NCBI RefSeq assembly: GCF_030345695.1
Contig: NZ_JAUASV010000014.1
Location: 25,303-89,302, forward strand
DNA from: Galbitalea sp. SE-J8
GTDB taxonomy: Bacteria > Actinomycetota > Actinomycetes > Actinomycetales > Microbacteriaceae
DNA length: 64,000 nt
Direction of reading: 5' to 3'
Shown here in pieces: positions 33,898 to 42,593 of this stretch. Both the position numbers and the translations under genes were made by a program. Position 1 is the stretch's first letter, and every line of letters begins with the position of its first letter. Under the pieces are notes generated by a model. That model worked only from the letters and a program-made list of their open reading frames with translations. It was not told the DNA's origin and ran no database searches.

Positions 33898-35102
33898 GGT
33901 CCCTCGGGTGTGTCCACGACGCCCGTGTGCTGCGCGAGGTCGTCGAGGTCGGGATTGCGGGTGCGGCGCCATTCGCCGCTCGCGATGTATTTCACCATGA
34001 CGTTGAGGGTCGCCACGAACGGGACCGCGAACAGCGCCCCGGGGATGCCGGCGATGAAGGATGCTCCGGCCACCGACAGCACCACGGCGAGCGGATGCAC
34101 CCGCACCGCCGTGCCCATCACGATCGGCTGCAGCACGTGCCCCTCGACCTGCTGCACGAGCAGCACGACGCCGAGCATGAACACCGCGGGCAGCGGCCCG
34201 CCGTAGACGAGGGCGATGAAGACGGCGACGACACCGCTCAGCACCGCGCCGACGACGGGGACGAAGCTCGCCAGGAAGACCAGCACGGCGATCGGGATGA
34301 CGAGCGGGAAGCCGCCGATGAAGAAGCCGATGATCCACGCGCCGAGGCCGATGCCGACCGCGTCGACGAACGCCACGAAGATCTGCACCTTCACGAACGT
34401 GGTGAGGGTGAGCCATCCGCTGCGTCCGGCGCCGTCGACGCCGCGACGCGCGCGGCGGGGGAAGACGCGCACGATCCAGCGCCAGATGCCCCGGCCGTCG
34501 ATGAGGATGAACAGCGTCGTGAACAGCACGAGCAGGAATCCGGTGAGCACGTGGCCGGCGGTCGTGCCCACCGAGAGCGCGCCGTTGACGAGCGTCGAGG
34601 TGTCGGCGCCGATCGCCTGAATGGCCTGGTCGATGTAGCCCGCGAGCTCGGTGTCCCCGATCTCGAACGGCGGGCCGGCGAGCCAGGCCTCGAAGTCGTC
34701 GTACGCCGCCATGCTGCGCGCCTGCAGGTCGGGCAGGCCGCTGCGCACCTGGAACACCACGAGCACGATGAGACCGGCCACGACGCTGAGGGCGAGCACC
34801 ATGGCGAGCGCGACCGCGAGTCCGCGCGGCCAGCGGCGCCGCACGAGCATCTGCACGAACGGCACGAGCAGTGCCGACACGAGCACGGCCACGAGCACCG
34901 GCACGACCAGGTCGCTGAGCGTCGCGACCACGAACCCGAGCACCGCGAGCACGCCCGCGACCGCGAGCAGCCGCCACGCCCACTGGCCGGCGATCTCGAC
35001 CGGCACCGGGATGGCGCGCTCGACCTCCGCGCGCCGCGGATCGCCGGTCGGCACCTCCCTCGGCACGCCTGGGGTGATGGACTTGCGCCGACGGAAGATC
35101 AT
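33894..35102 (-). CDS. AI-2E family transporter (PerM-like)
   Basis: Membrane protein of 402 aa of the AI-2E/PerM exporter family, with about eight helices and the conserved re-entrant central region (VLTGFLLVLFTTLFILIDG; FVPVVGAVLSGVVAVFIALVYGG; QQVEGHVLQPIVMG). Family members export small solutes or act as Na+/H+ antiporters; the name does not prove autoinducer transport. ATG 35100-35102 is fixed by TAGACT seven bases upstream, a leaderless start. Operon with ilvA, whose start it overlaps. Confidence 0.92.
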   Translation of the reverse strand: MIFRRRKSITPGVPREVPTGDPRRAEVERAIPVPVEIAGQWAWRLLAVAGVLAVLGFVVATLSDLVVPVLVAVLVSALLVPFVQMLVRRRWPRGLAVALAMVLALSVVAGLIVLVVFQVRSGLPDLQARSMAAYDDFEAWLAGPPFEIGDTELAGYIDQAIQAIGADTSTLVNGALSVGTTAGHVLTGFLLVLFTTLFILIDGRGIWRWIVRVFPRRARRGVDGAGRSGWLTLTTFVKVQIFVAFVDAVGIGLGAWIIGFFIGGFPLVIPIAVLVFLASFVPVVGAVLSGVVAVFIALVYGGPLPAVFMLGVVLLVQQVEGHVLQPIVMGTAVRVHPLAVVLSVAGASFIAGIPGALFAVPFVATLNVMVKYIASGEWRRTRNPDLDDLAQHTGVVDTPEGP

Positions 35103-35109
35103 GCGCGCC

Positions 35110-35115
35110 AGTCTA
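35110..35115 (-). promoter_or_regulatory. Leaderless -10 box of the AI-2E/ilvA operon
   Basis: TAGACT on the minus strand, then seven bases and ATG 35102. Confidence 0.6.
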
Positions 35116-35188
35116 GGGAGAGCGGATGCCGCACCGGCCCCGATTCCGCGGTTCCCGGCCGCGGTTCCCGGCCGCGCTTCACCCGAGT

Positions 35189-35234
35189 GTGTTACTCGAG
35201 ATCGCCCGGACGTCCGGGCGATCTCGAGTAACAC
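35189..35234. repeat. 46-bp perfect palindrome, copy 1
   Basis: Two 23-bp arms without spacer; the left begins GTGTTACTCGAGATCGC. Beyond two unpaired positions the symmetry continues with TCACCCGA on the left and TCGGGTGA on the right. Lies between the AI-2E gene and the ABC ATPase gene. Confidence 0.95.
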
Positions 35235-35269
35235 GGTCGGGTGAGCTCGGATCTCGCCGCCGGGTTCCG

Positions 35270-36454
35270 CTACTCGACCGCGACCGGCTGGCCGGTGAAC
35301 GCAATGCGCACCGGCTGCCCGACGATCGCGTCGTCGACCGCCGCGTGCTGCACCGCGACCACGGTGCCGTCGTCGAGACTCACGCGCGTGCGCCGCACCG
35401 GCCCGAGGAAGCTCGTCGTCAGGATCGTGCCCGCCAGCTCACCGCGCGCGCCCGCCGCCTCGCCGCGACCGCCCGCCGCCTCGCCGCGCACGCCCGCAAA
35501 CTCGCCGCGCCCGCCCCCCAACTCGTCACGTCCGCCCGCAAACTCACCACGCCCGCCCGCCGCCTCGTCGCGCGCGGCGATCGTGACGTGCTCGGGCCGC
35601 ACGTAGGCGATCGCCTCGCCGTCCAGGCGCGTCGGGTCGAGCAGGGGCAGCGCGACGCCGTGCACGACGACACGGCCCCCCTCGACGACGCCCGGCAGCC
35701 GGTTCGAGAGCCCGACGAAGTCGGCGACGAACGAGTTCGCCGGGGTGGAGTACAGCTCTTCGGGCGTTCCGATCTGCTCGATGCGACCCGCGCGCATGAC
35801 GGCCACGCGGTCGGCGACGGCGAGCGCCTCCTCCTGGTCGTGGGTCACGAACAGTGTCGTGATGCCGAGCTCGGTCTGGATGCGACGGATCTCGTCGCGC
35901 AGGCTCACGCGGACCTTCGCGTCGAGCGCCGAGAGCGGCTCGTCGAGCAGCAGCACGCGCGGGCGGGTGACGAGGGCGCGGGCGAGCGCGACGCGCTGCT
36001 GCTGGCCGCCCGACAGCTGGTGCGCGTAGCGGCCGTCCAGGTGCCCGAGGCCGACGAGGTCGAGCGCGTCGGCGGCGCGCGCGCGGCGTTCCGCGGCGGG
36101 CACGCGCCGCATCCGGAGCCCGAACTCGACGTTCTCGATCGTCGTGAGGTGCGGGAAGAGCGAGTAGGCCTGGAACACCATGCCGATGTCGCGCCGGTTG
36201 GTCGGAACGGATGCCACGTCGCGCCCGTCGATCGTGATCGCCCCGTCGACGCTCTCGAGCCCCGAGAGGGCGCGCAGCGCGGTGGTCTTGCCGCAGCCCG
36301 ACGGCCCGAGCAGCGCCACGAGCTCGCCGGGACGCAGCGTCAGGTCGACCCCGTCGAGCGCCCGGTGCCCGGCGAACTCCTTGACGACGCCGACGAGCTC
36401 GACCCTCGCTCCCGGAGCGGCGAGCGAGGCGGGTGCGGGGGCGGTGACGGTCAT
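35270..36454 (-). CDS. ABC importer ATPase with expanded heptapeptide insert
   Basis: 394 aa, PotA/FbpC-like importer ATPase. Walker A GPSGCGKTT, Q loop VFQAYSLFPHLT, signature LSGGQQQRVALARAL, Walker B VLLLDEPLSALD and H loop VTHDQEEALAVADR are all intact. In the C-terminal TOBE region, residues 297-342 are an insert of 6.5 heptads of the type EAAGGRG/EFAGGRD, encoded by 21-bp tandem repeats and absent from typical homologues. ATG 36452-36454 overlaps the upstream permease stop (ATGA). Energises the permeases at 36451 and 37290 with the binding protein at 38242. Substrate uncertain (ferric iron, phosphonate or thiamine class). Confidence 0.92.
   Translation of the reverse strand: MTVTAPAPASLAAPGARVELVGVVKEFAGHRALDGVDLTLRPGELVALLGPSGCGKTTALRALSGLESVDGAITIDGRDVASVPTNRRDIGMVFQAYSLFPHLTTIENVEFGLRMRRVPAAERRARAADALDLVGLGHLDGRYAHQLSGGQQQRVALARALVTRPRVLLLDEPLSALDAKVRVSLRDEIRRIQTELGITTLFVTHDQEEALAVADRVAVMRAGRIEQIGTPEELYSTPANSFVADFVGLSNRLPGVVEGGRVVVHGVALPLLDPTRLDGEAIAYVRPEHVTIAARDEAAGGRGEFAGGRDELGGGRGEFAGVRGEAAGGRGEAAGARGELAGTILTTSFLGPVRRTRVSLDDGTVVAVQHAAVDDAIVGQPVRIAFTGQPVAVE
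35429..35566 (-). repeat. In-frame 21-bp x6.5 minisatellite in the ABC ATPase
   Basis: Units encode E-(A/F/L)-(A/G)-G-x-R-(G/D). The period of 21 keeps the reading frame. It falls in the regulatory TOBE domain, not in the nucleotide-binding core. Confidence 0.9.
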
Positions 36455-37293
36455 GCCGGGGCCTTTCGAGCACGGGGAGCGCGGGCGCGCGGGGCGGCGC
36501 CGAGACGCCCGATCGAGAGCAGCAGCACGAACGCGAGAGCGAGCGCGAGCAGCGCGAAGATGACGGCGACGTACGGGTCGCTCTGCGAGACCTGCAGCAG
36601 GGCGGTCTGCAGGTTGACCCGGTTGAGCAGCGATGCGATCGTGAACTCGCCGAGCACGACCGCGACCGCGATGAACGCGGCGGCGAGGATCCCGCGGCGC
36701 AGCACGGGCACGATGACCCGCACCATGATGGCGGGCCACCCCGCGCTGAGCGTGCGCGCCGCCTCGGTCAGCGTCGTGAGGTCGACCGCGTCCATGCTCG
36801 AGCGGATCGCGCGGTAGGCGTAGGGCAGCACGGTGATGCCGTACGCGAACGCGAGCGTCCACACCGAGCCGCCGAGCACCCGCACGACGACGCCGTACAC
36901 GGGCGCGAGACCCACGACGAGCACGATCGCGGGCACGGTGATCGGCACGATGCACACGATCTCGAGCACGCGCTCGAACCGGCGGAACCGCAGGTGCACG
37001 AGCACCATGGTCGGCAGCAGCACGACGAGCACGATCGCGACGGTCACGAGCACGAGCACGCCCGAGTTGCCCACGGCCTGGAACAGCGAGCGGTACGTGC
37101 GCCCCGCATCCGCATCGACGAGGCCGGTCCAGTGCGACAGCGTGAGACCGCCCGCGAGGCCGGCGCGGAACGTGAACTGCACCATCGCGAGCACCGGCAC
37201 CGCGAAGGCGAGGCCGACGACGCCGAGGATGACGATGCGCGCCACGCGTCCGGGCTGCGCGCCGATCGCGACGGCGCCCGATCGCGCGCTCAT
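36451..37293 (-). CDS. ABC importer permease (second subunit)
   Basis: 280 aa, about six membrane helices (IVILGVVGLAFAVPVLAMVQF first). The EAA loop that contacts the ATPase is EAARTLSAGWPAIMVRVIVPVLRRG around residues 180-200. Typical second permease of COG1840-type importers. ATG 37291-37293 overlaps the stop of the first permease gene; its own stop overlaps the ATPase start. The C terminus is basic and Ala/Arg-rich. Confidence 0.92.
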   Translation of the reverse strand: MSARSGAVAIGAQPGRVARIVILGVVGLAFAVPVLAMVQFTFRAGLAGGLTLSHWTGLVDADAGRTYRSLFQAVGNSGVLVLVTVAIVLVVLLPTMVLVHLRFRRFERVLEIVCIVPITVPAIVLVVGLAPVYGVVVRVLGGSVWTLAFAYGITVLPYAYRAIRSSMDAVDLTTLTEAARTLSAGWPAIMVRVIVPVLRRGILAAAFIAVAVVLGEFTIASLLNRVNLQTALLQVSQSDPYVAVIFALLALALAFVLLLSIGRLGAAPRARAPRARKAPA

Positions 37294-38240
37294 CGCTGCC
37301 ACCGGGACGTGCGTCGCTGCAGCACCGAGTAGAGCGACATCACGACGACCATCACGACGACCATGCCGAGCGCGAGGGCGCCGGCCATGTTCTCCCGGCC
37401 GAGCACGGTCTCGCTGCGCAGCGCCGACCGGATCTGCAGCGGCACGATCTGCGCGCCCTGGCTGATGAGGGCCGCGGCGGTCGCGTACGACGAGAACGCG
37501 TTCGCGAACAGCAGCAGCAGCGTCCCGGCGAACGAGGGCGCGAGCACGGGCGCGGCGATGCGCGTCCAGTAGCCGAGGCGCGTGCCGCCGAGCGTGGCGT
37601 TGGCCTCGGCCCACTGCACCTTGAGCCCCTCCATCGCGGGGAGGAACGTGATCACCATGAGCGGCACCTGGAAGTAGAGGTACACCGGGATCAGGCCGGG
37701 CACCTGGTAGATCCAGACGCCGTCCGCGAAGATGTCGACGCCGATTCCCTTGAGCCACACCGTCAGCACGCCCTGCACGCCGATCGTGGCGATGAAGGCG
37801 AACGCGAGCATGATGCCGCCGAACTGCGCGAGCACGCTCGATCCCGCCTCGACGGTGCGACGGATGACGCCCTCCTCCGGCAGGCCGAGGAGCGCGTAGC
37901 AGACGAGAGCACCGATCACGGCGCCGAGCACGGCGGTGAGCGCCGAGATCCACGCGGACGACACGAACGTGCCGAGCACCGTCGGGGTGAACAGCCCCAC
38001 CACGTTGTCGAGGGTGGGGGCGCCGCCCTTCGTGAAGAATCCCGTCGCGACCGCGAGCGCCGTCGGTATCGCGAGGAACAGCACGACGTACGCCGCGAAC
38101 GGCGTGAGCCCGAGCAGCGGGAGAGCGAGGCCGCGCGGACGACGACGGTGCGGCATCCGTGCGGTGCCGCGTGACGCGACGGCGCGGCCCTGGCGCTCGG
38201 GGAGGTCCCGAACGCCAGGGCGCGTGACGAGGCCCGCCAT
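37290..38240 (-). CDS. ABC importer permease (first subunit)
   Basis: 316 aa, six membrane helices starting with LGLTPFAAYVVLFLAIPTALA. The EAA loop is EANATLGGTRLGYWTRIAAPVLAP. About 30 basic residues precede the first helix. ATG 38238-38240 is chosen because it lies one base after the stop of the binding-protein gene; an internal ATG at 38156, closer to the membrane helix, is an alternative. Confidence 0.9.
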   Translation of the reverse strand: MAGLVTRPGVRDLPERQGRAVASRGTARMPHRRRPRGLALPLLGLTPFAAYVVLFLAIPTALAVATGFFTKGGAPTLDNVVGLFTPTVLGTFVSSAWISALTAVLGAVIGALVCYALLGLPEEGVIRRTVEAGSSVLAQFGGIMLAFAFIATIGVQGVLTVWLKGIGVDIFADGVWIYQVPGLIPVYLYFQVPLMVITFLPAMEGLKVQWAEANATLGGTRLGYWTRIAAPVLAPSFAGTLLLLFANAFSSYATAAALISQGAQIVPLQIRSALRSETVLGRENMAGALALGMVVVMVVVMSLYSVLQRRTSRWQR

Positions 38241-38241
38241 G

Positions 38242-39375
38242 TCAGCCGACAGCGCCGGCCCAGTCGGAGGCGAGCAGGGCCGACGCGGCCTCCGCCTGCG
38301 CGTCGGTCGGCGTGACCTGGTCGGCGCTGAGCTCGCCGATCGCGGCGAGCGCGTCGGTGTCGGCGGTGCCGGCATCCGTCATGGCCTGCAGCGTGACCGG
38401 GTAGGCGCCGCCGACGATGAACAGGTTCTGCGCGTCGGCCGAGTAGAGGAACTCCTGCCACAGGCGAGCGGCGGCGGGATGCGGAGCGTCCTTGCTGATG
38501 GCCTGGTTGTAGTAGCTCGTGTAGGCCGTGCCCGGCAGCACCGTCGTCTTCCAGCCGTCGACGTCCTTCGAGACGGCGAGGTTGTTGTACGACCAGTCGA
38601 AGACGACCTTGGTCTCGCCCGACGCGATCGTCGCGGGCGTCGCGTCGACGGGGATGAAGTTGCCCGCCTTGTTGAGCTTGCGGAAGAAGTCGATGCCGGG
38701 CGTGAAGTCGTCGAGCGTTCCGCCCGACTGCACGGCCGCGAGACCGACCGCGGCGAAGGCCGCGCCCGCCTGCGTCGGGTCGCCGTTGAGCGCGACCGCG
38801 CCGCGGTAGTCGTCGCCGAGCAGGTCGTCGAGACTCGTCGGCTCGGGCACGGAGGTCGAGTCGTAGCCGATCGACATGGCGCCGGTGTAGTCGTTGACGT
38901 ACAGGCCCGTGGACTCCTTGTTGCCGTCCGGGATCTCGCTCCAGTTCGCGACCTGGTACGGCGCGAAGTAGTCCGTCGACGCGAGCGTCACGGCGGTGCC
39001 GAGGTCGAAGACGTCGGGAGCAGTGTCCTGCCCCCGGAGGTTGTCGGCCGCCTGGATCTCCTCGGCGCTCGACACGTCGGGATCGGCCGAGTTGACCGTG
39101 ATGCCGTAGGTGTCCTCGAACTTCTTCTTGATCTCGCCGTAGTTCGCCCAGGTGTCGGGCAGGGCGATGACGTTGAGCTGGCCCTCGGCCTTCGCCGCGG
39201 CGACGAGCGCGTCGAGGCCGCCGAACGCCTCCGCGCTCGTGGCGGTGGCCGCGTCGACGTCGGAGCCCGCGCCGGTGGACCCGGTGTTCTGGCTGTCGCC
39301 GGCGCCCGAGCAGGCGCTGAGCGCGAGGGCGGTGGCGAGGATGCCGGCCGCGAGGATGGTGCGCTGGTGTCGCAC
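38242..39375 (-). CDS. ABC importer substrate-binding lipoprotein (COG1840 type)
   Basis: 377 aa. Lipoprotein signal with lipobox LSAC (cleavage before Cys22). The mature domain is a type II periplasmic binding fold (QLNVIALPDTWANYGEIKKKFE, APDVFDLGTAV, FDWSYNNLAV) like those for ferric iron, 2-aminoethylphosphonate, thiamine or polyamines. No ligand residues distinguish these by eye, and no metabolic gene nearby helps. GTG 39373-39375 has AAGGAG seven bases upstream. First gene of the four-gene operon; candidate -10 TAGCGT at 39457-39462 (minus). Confidence 0.9.
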   Translation of the reverse strand: MRHQRTILAAGILATALALSACSGAGDSQNTGSTGAGSDVDAATATSAEAFGGLDALVAAAKAEGQLNVIALPDTWANYGEIKKKFEDTYGITVNSADPDVSSAEEIQAADNLRGQDTAPDVFDLGTAVTLASTDYFAPYQVANWSEIPDGNKESTGLYVNDYTGAMSIGYDSTSVPEPTSLDDLLGDDYRGAVALNGDPTQAGAAFAAVGLAAVQSGGTLDDFTPGIDFFRKLNKAGNFIPVDATPATIASGETKVVFDWSYNNLAVSKDVDGWKTTVLPGTAYTSYYNQAISKDAPHPAAARLWQEFLYSADAQNLFIVGGAYPVTLQAMTDAGTADTDALAAIGELSADQVTPTDAQAEAASALLASDWAGAVG

Positions 39376-39608
39376 GGGGATCTCCTTCGATGGGTCGACG
39401 CGGCCGGCGGCGCTGTGGTGCCGACGCGTGGGGAACCGCGGGCGACCCGCTGGGCAACGCTAGAGAGCGCGAGCGGCGGGGCGGCGTCCACGCGGTGAAC
39501 GGCAGGGGAACGGATGCCGGCCTCGCCCGGCCGCGCCCGCTCGTGCTCGGCCGCGCTCGGCCGCGCTCGGCCGCGCCTCGGCCGCGCCCGGCCGCGGCTC
39601 ACCCGACC

Positions 39609-39654
39609 GTGTTACTCGAGATCGCCCGGACGTCCGGGCGATCTCGAGTAACAC
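39609..39654. repeat. 46-bp perfect palindrome, copy 2
   Basis: Same 46 bases as copy 1 at 35189, again flanked by CACCCGA and TCGGGTG. The two copies enclose the complete ABC importer operon. Confidence 0.95.
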
Positions 39655-39660
39655 AGTCGG

Positions 39661-39812
39661 GTGAGTGAGCAACACGGTCGGGTGAGCAAGCAACACGGCC
39701 AGTGAGCGAGCAACGCGGCCAGTGAGCGAGCAACACGCTCGGGTGAGCGAGCAACACGCTCGGGTGAGCGAGCAACACGGCCAGTGAGCGAGCAACACGC
39801 TCGGGTGAGCGT
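39661..39812. repeat. 20/21-bp x7 tandem array
   Basis: Seven and a half units of GTGAGCGAGCAACACG followed by GCCA or CTCGG. The units resemble the right outer arm of the palindrome (AACACAGTCGGGTGAG), from which they seem to have been amplified. No spacers of unique sequence, so not a CRISPR array. Confidence 0.9.
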
Positions 39813-39827
39813 GTCGGTGCGCTCCGT

Positions 39828-39833
39828 TACGGT
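39828..39833 (+). promoter_or_regulatory. Leaderless -10 box of the YcaQ-like gene
   Basis: TACGGT, then seven bases and GTG 39841. It lies 15 bp past the end of the tandem array, so the array occupies the upstream promoter region. Confidence 0.55.
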
Positions 39834-39840
39834 GTGAAGC

Positions 39841-41040
39841 GTGCCGGCATCCGTCTCCCCCGCGGCCGCGCGCCGGATCGCGCTCGCCGCGCAGGGCTTC
39901 GCGCGACCGCGCCCGGATGCCGTCGGCGTCCGCCAGCTCGGCGCGCACCTGAGGCGCCTGCCGCTCCTGCAGCTCGACAGCGTGAACGTCTTCGAGCGCA
40001 GCCACTACCTGCCCGTGTTCGCGCGCCTCGGCGGCTACGACAAGGCCGACCTCGATCGCGTGCTGTTCGATCGCCGCGGGGACTGGACCGAGTACTGGGC
40101 GCACGTCGCGGCCGTGATCCCGAAGGAGCACTGGCCGCTGTTCCGCTGGCGGATGCGGGCGATGCGCGACAAGTACGCCGGCCCCGGCTCGTGGTTCCAG
40201 GCGCACCCCGAGATCGTGCAGTGGGTGCGCGATGCGCTGCGCGACGGCGGCCCGACGCGCGCGAGCGACCTGGAGCATCCGAGCGGCAGGGGCGAGGGCG
40301 GCTGGTGGGGCTGGTCGGGCGTCAAGCAGGCGCTCGAGCACCTCTGGCTGTTCGGCGAGGTGGTCACGGCGGGCCGGGACCGCTTCGAGCGCAGCTACGC
40401 GCTGCCCGAGCAGGTGATGCCGGCGTCCGTGCTCGCGCGCGCGGTGCCCGCGGCCGACGCGCAGCGCGAGCTCGTTCTGCTCGCCGTCACGGCGCTCGGC
40501 ATCGGCACGGTGAGCGACATCGCCGACCACTACCGGATGCGCACCGACGACACGAGGGCCCGGCTCGCGGAGCTCGTCGAGACGGGCGCCGTGTCGACGG
40601 TCGCGGTCGACGGATGGCGCTCCCCCGCGTTCGTGCGCACGGGCACCAGCGTGCCCCGCCGCGTCGACGCCGGTGCGCTGCTCAGCCCGTTCGACCCGGT
40701 CGTGTGGGAGCGCGGCCGGGCGCTGCGCCTGTTCGACTTCCACTACCGCATCGAGATCTACACGCCCGAGCCCAAGCGAGTGTTCGGCTACTACTCGCTG
40801 CCGATCCTCGCCGGCGACGGCGTCGTGGGGCGCATCGACCTGAAGAACGACCGCAGGGCGCGCGTGCTGCGCGTGCAGTCCGCGTGGCGGGAGCCGCACG
40901 CGCCGGCCGACCTCGCCGACCGCGTCGTTCCCCTGCTCGAGGAGGTCGTCGCCTGGCAGGGCCACGGGTCGGTGGCCTTCGCCGACCGCGGCGACCTCAT
41001 CGCGGATGTCGCGGGTGCGTGGCGCGGGTCGGCGCACTAG
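39841..41040 (+). CDS. YcaQ/AlkX-like winged-helix DNA glycosylase family protein
   Basis: 399 aa, HTH_42/DUF1006 family. E. coli YcaQ unhooks DNA interstrand crosslinks, and Streptomyces AlkZ relatives protect against azinomycin. The catalytic-type motif Gln44-Leu45-Asp46 (LLQLDSVNV) is intact. Other family blocks are ERSHYLPVFARLG, EYWAHVAAVIP and SPFDPVVWERGRALRLFDFHYRIEIY. GTG 39841 is the start, set by the leaderless promoter. DNA-repair role is inferred from the family. Confidence 0.9.
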   Translation: MPASVSPAAARRIALAAQGFARPRPDAVGVRQLGAHLRRLPLLQLDSVNVFERSHYLPVFARLGGYDKADLDRVLFDRRGDWTEYWAHVAAVIPKEHWPLFRWRMRAMRDKYAGPGSWFQAHPEIVQWVRDALRDGGPTRASDLEHPSGRGEGGWWGWSGVKQALEHLWLFGEVVTAGRDRFERSYALPEQVMPASVLARAVPAADAQRELVLLAVTALGIGTVSDIADHYRMRTDDTRARLAELVETGAVSTVAVDGWRSPAFVRTGTSVPRRVDAGALLSPFDPVVWERGRALRLFDFHYRIEIYTPEPKRVFGYYSLPILAGDGVVGRIDLKNDRRARVLRVQSAWREPHAPADLADRVVPLLEEVVAWQGHGSVAFADRGDLIADVAGAWRGSAH

Positions 41041-41049
41041 CCTGCCCGG

Positions 41050-41625
41050 ATGAGACGACGACCTCTCGCTCTCGCCCTGCCCGTGCTCCTGCTGCTCGCG
41101 GGCTGCGGCTCCGGCGCGCCGGCGGGCGACGCGACCGGATCGGGCGTCGCGACGGATGCCGCCCCCGGGTCCGCCACACCGGGCGACGCGAGCACGTCAG
41201 CGCCGGGCTCGTCGTCGTCCGGCCCGTCGTCGTCCTCAAGCGGCACGTCCGCGGCATCCGCGTTCGGCCTGACCTGCGCGGACCTGCTCGACGACGACAT
41301 GCTCTCGCTCGTCTTCGGTGCGCCGCTGCCCGCGCTGCCGACCGACGGCATGGACGTGGCGGGCGCGGATGCCGACACGCTGCTCTGCGGCTGGGGCGAC
41401 TCCGACCACATCGTCGGGGTGAGCATCGACCCGACCGGCGGTGCGGACGGCACGACCCCGGGCGATACCCCGATCTGTGCGCTCGCGACCTGCACCCAGG
41501 CCGCCGTGGTCGGCGCCGCGAAGGTGCGGATCGCCGCGAGCGGGCTGAGCAGCGACGAGGCCACGCCCGCGGTGATCCGGCTGTTCGACAACGTCTTCGG
41601 CGTCGTGCAGCGCGCCCAGCACTAG
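41050..41625 (+). CDS. Secreted lipoprotein of unknown function
   Basis: 191 aa. Signal peptide with lipobox LLAGC (Cys19). A Ser/Gly/Ala-rich linker (to about residue 70) leads to a small domain with paired cysteines (LTCADLL, LLCGWGD, PICALATC), possibly disulfide-bonded. No named family recognised. ATG 41050 is preceded by TAGCCT whose first three bases are the stop codon of the upstream gene, a leaderless promoter built into the gene junction. Confidence 0.8.
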   Translation: MRRRPLALALPVLLLLAGCGSGAPAGDATGSGVATDAAPGSATPGDASTSAPGSSSSGPSSSSSGTSAASAFGLTCADLLDDDMLSLVFGAPLPALPTDGMDVAGADADTLLCGWGDSDHIVGVSIDPTGGADGTTPGDTPICALATCTQAAVVGAAKVRIAASGLSSDEATPAVIRLFDNVFGVVQRAQH

Positions 41626-41659
41626 CCGCAGGCCGCCGACCCGGATGCCGGCCCCGCCG

Positions 41660-42565
41660 CTAGAAGTGCGTGCCGCTCTCGTTCAGCCGCTTGATGCGGT
41701 CGGGCAGCGGCGGGTGGGTCGAGAACAGCCGGTCGATGACGCCGGGCTTGGTCGGGTCCGAGATCCACAGGTGCGCCATCGACGAGTTCTGCCGGCGCAT
41801 CGGGCGGCCGTGCTCGCCGAGCTTCGCGAGGGCGCTCGCGAGCCCCTCGGGGTCGCGCGTGGTGAGCGCGCCGGTGGCATCCGCGAGGTATTCGCGCTGC
41901 CGCGAGACCGCGGCCTGCACGACCGCCGCGACGATCGGGGCGAGCACGATCGCGACGATGCCGAGCACGAGCACGATCGGGTTCCCGCCGCCGCCGTTGT
42001 TGTTGTCGCGCCGGTTCCCGCCGCCGAAGAAGCTCAGGCGCAGCAGGATGTCGCTCAGGAATCCGACCGCGACGACGAGCCCGAACACGATCGTCGAGAC
42101 ACGGATGTCGTAGTTCTTGACGTGCCCGAGCTCGTGCGCCATGACGCCCTCGAGCTCGCGGTCGTTCATGAGCTCGAGCAGCCCGGTCGTGGCGGCGACC
42201 GAGGCGTGCTGCGGGTCGCGGCCGGTCGCGAACGCGTTCGGCGCGGGGTCGGGGATGATGTACACCTTCGGCATCGGCAGGCCGTCGGTGATCGCGAGGT
42301 TCTCGACGATGCGGTACAGCCGCGGGTCGTCGGCCTTGCGGATCGGCACGGCGCCGGCGATCGCGAGCGCCTGGCCCGACGAGAGGAAGTACTGCACGAG
42401 CGTGTACAGGCCCGCGCCGATGAGCACGCCGATGGTGATCGGCAGCTGGCTGCCCGGCCCGCCCCAGATGGCGCTAGCCGCGAGGCCGATGGCACCGATG
42501 ATGAGCACGAACAGCACGATGATGAACACCGTGTTGCGCTTGTTCGCCGCGATGGCGCGATACAT
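41660..42565 (-). CDS. htpX: Membrane metalloprotease HtpX
   Basis: M48 zinc protease of 301 aa degrading damaged membrane proteins. Two N-terminal helices, HELGH zinc motif at residues 144-148, two further helices (TIVFGLVVAVGFLSDILL; PIVLVLGIVAIVLAPIVAAVVQ) and the third ligand in SRQREYLADATGA. Length normal. ATG 42563-42565 is the start. LemA is encoded 85 nt upstream on the same strand, a frequent pairing. Confidence 0.96.
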   Translation of the reverse strand: MYRAIAANKRNTVFIIVLFVLIIGAIGLAASAIWGGPGSQLPITIGVLIGAGLYTLVQYFLSSGQALAIAGAVPIRKADDPRLYRIVENLAITDGLPMPKVYIIPDPAPNAFATGRDPQHASVAATTGLLELMNDRELEGVMAHELGHVKNYDIRVSTIVFGLVVAVGFLSDILLRLSFFGGGNRRDNNNGGGGNPIVLVLGIVAIVLAPIVAAVVQAAVSRQREYLADATGALTTRDPEGLASALAKLGEHGRPMRRQNSSMAHLWISDPTKPGVIDRLFSTHPPLPDRIKRLNESGTHF

Positions 42566-42593
42566 GGGTCAGTCCCCCGGGGCGATGGGTGCG

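Larger units (their letters stand above)
39376..39840. other. Intergenic region ABC operon / YcaQ-like gene
   Basis: 465 bp without a gene: promoter of the ABC operon (-10 near 39460, leader about 75 nt), a Ser/Arg-poor GC stretch with GGCCGCGCTC reiterations at 39540-39600, palindrome copy 2 (39609-39654), a 20/21-bp tandem array (39661-39812) and the leaderless promoter of the next gene. Confidence 0.75.

Noticed and set aside
35189..35234. Palindrome as an ordinary intrinsic terminator
   Set aside because: A 23-bp stem with no loop and no U tract, present as two exact copies at either side of one operon, is not typical of terminators; a terminator side-role is not excluded.
39661..39812. 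Possible CRISPR array
   Set aside because: The 20/21-bp units abut with no unique spacers and there are no cas genes; it is a simple tandem repeat.
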